Shown piece after piece: positions 63,191 to 64,000 of a stretch of DNA of 64,000 bases. Under the pieces are notes generated by a model. It saw only the letters and a program-made list of their open reading frames with translations, made no database searches and was not told the DNA's origin. The position numbers and the translations under genes were made by a program. Positions within the stretch are counted from its first letter, which is position 1. Each line of letters opens with the position of its first letter. The stretch is from Mesorhizobium sp. AR10 (lineage in GTDB: Bacteria > Pseudomonadota > Alphaproteobacteria > Rhizobiales > Rhizobiaceae), in contig NZ_CP080524.1 in NCBI RefSeq assembly GCF_024746795.1, positions 3,636,001 through 3,700,000 on the forward strand. Reading direction: 5' to 3'.

Positions 63191-64000
63191 GTGACAATTA
63201 CCCTGACGACGCGAGAAGACATCAATCTCGACACCGTTTTTCGCGTCGCCTGGAAAAAGGACAGGGTCGAAATCAGCGGCAAGGCCCTGCAACGCATCGC
63301 AGAATGCCGCGCATCGTTCCTGCGACTTATCGAGTCTGATCCTCCCCCGGTCATCTATGGCGTCACCACCGCCATGGGGGAACTGGCGAGCCGGCGGCTC
63401 GAACATGACGAGCGGGACCGCCATGCGCGCATCAAGGCCTTCGCAGCCGCCACCTCGTTTGGCGATCCTCTGCCGGATCGCGTGGTCAGGGCGATCGTGC
63501 TCGCCCGCCTGACCAATTTCCTTGAAGGAAACGCCGCGACCACACCACGCATCGCGCTCGCCGTCGCTGCGATGCTGGCCGGCGGCCCGATGCCGATGGT
63601 GCCATCCACCGGCCAGGGCGGTGCCGGCGAAATACTCGCCCTCTATCCGCTGTTTGCGGAGCTTTCGACGCGCTTCGACCTCGAGGTCAAGGAACGGGGC
63701 TCGCTGATCAACGGGTCGCCCTGCGCTGCAGCCCTTGTGGCCGATGCGGCGCTGGCGGCCCGCCGCCGCGTTCGCCTGGCGCAAAAGGTCTTTGCGCTGT
63801 CGATCGAAGCGTTTCGCGCGCCGCTCGAACACTATGATCCTGCACTCGACGTGCTTTGGGGCGACGAGCACGAAGCAACCGCCCTGCGCGGATTGCGGGA
63901 GTTCCTCGTCGGCGCCGGAGACGGGCGGCGCAATTATCAGGCGCCGGTCAGCTACCGCATCGTACCACGCATACTGGGGCACGCACATCGAGCACTGTCT
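63191..64000 (+). CDS. aromatic amino-acid lyase-family protein, MIO triad missing (truncated by window)
   Basis: Only the first 270 codons are in the window; it runs off the right edge. From the GTG, the sequence has YGVTTAMGEL (catalytic Tyr region), NFLEGNAATTPRIALAVAAML, VPSTGQGGAGEILALYPLF, ERGSLINGSPCAAAL and NYQAPVSYRIVPRILG, aligning along histidine/phenylalanine ammonia-lyases. The Ala-Ser-Gly triad that forms the MIO cofactor is replaced by GGAGE with no Ser, so normal lyase catalysis is not expected. It could be a non-catalytic homologue or use another chemistry. Start rests on GGTG-like sequence only. Confidence 0.75.
   Translation, partial: MTITLTTREDINLDTVFRVAWKKDRVEISGKALQRIAECRASFLRLIESDPPPVIYGVTTAMGELASRRLEHDERDRHARIKAFAAATSFGDPLPDRVVRAIVLARLTNFLEGNAATTPRIALAVAAMLAGGPMPMVPSTGQGGAGEILALYPLFAELSTRFDLEVKERGSLINGSPCAAALVADAALAARRRVRLAQKVFALSIEAFRAPLEHYDPALDVLWGDEHEATALRGLREFLVGAGDGRRNYQAPVSYRIVPRILGHAHRALS

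Noticed and set aside
1..64000. Transposases, integrases, prophage genes, CRISPR-cas
   Set aside because: None found in any frame; only palindromic repeats hint at mobility.

Overview
The window reads as chromosome of a Rhizobiales bacterium close to Mesorhizobium. The evidence is high GC with long antisense reading frames, a fused SecD-SecF, PopZ, an ExoR-type periplasmic regulator, DUF1127 genes, intergenic palindromes of rhizobial type, and the order argS - SPOR protein - nagZ - scpAB - tatABC - serS - surE - pcm. This assignment is inference from gene content; no rRNA is present.

Left part (1 to about 21.2 kb): accessory, mostly envelope and stress functions, almost all on the minus strand. 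It holds the 5' end of glgE, a GT4 glycosyltransferase, DUF3300-DUF2950, a DUF2955/HlyD efflux pair, a MarC-family protein, an uncharacterised conserved protein, a ProX-like binding protein with an L,D-transpeptidase and a small lipoprotein, a Tyr-rich exported protein, and a run of DUF3604 / PpiC-like isomerase / HupE-UreJ / formylglycine-generating enzyme / arylsulfatase / SphA-like outer-membrane protein. Six of its intergenic regions carry a shared near-palindromic element, GTAA-n-T-w-AC, always ahead of a gene start. I noticed it nowhere to the right of tRNA-Asn.

Centre and right part (21.4 to 58.5 kb): core genome. tRNA-Asn and tRNA-Cys come first, then a PCMT-family protein, tolC, popZ, valS, an OmpP1/FadL-like porin, ilvD-exoR, xthA, a VOC protein, erpA, dgt, argS, a 1100-residue SPOR protein, nagZ-scpA-scpB, tatABC, serS-surE-pcm-nlpD-like, a DUF815 ATPase, yajC-secDF, an Mth938-like protein, an NDUFAF6-like squalene/phytoene-synthase-fold protein and a sterol-desaturase-family protein. 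Many are translationally coupled by 1-14 bp overlaps. Protein export (Tat, YajC-SecDF), wall remodelling (NagZ, SPOR, NlpD-like) and chromosome organisation (ScpAB, PopZ) are grouped here.

Right end (58.5 to 64 kb): trmFO with a small downstream gene, then two tandem DUF1127 genes followed on the same strand by two paralogous structured RNAs. Each RNA has three hairpins that all present ACCUCCUCCC in the loop. This is the arrangement of the alphaproteobacterial cuckoo/CcsR sRNA loci, here as a tandem pair with an exact 180-bp period. It is the most striking feature of the window. A DUF2157 / GDYXXLXY membrane pair and a truncated aromatic-ammonia-lyase homologue without a recognisable MIO triad close the window.
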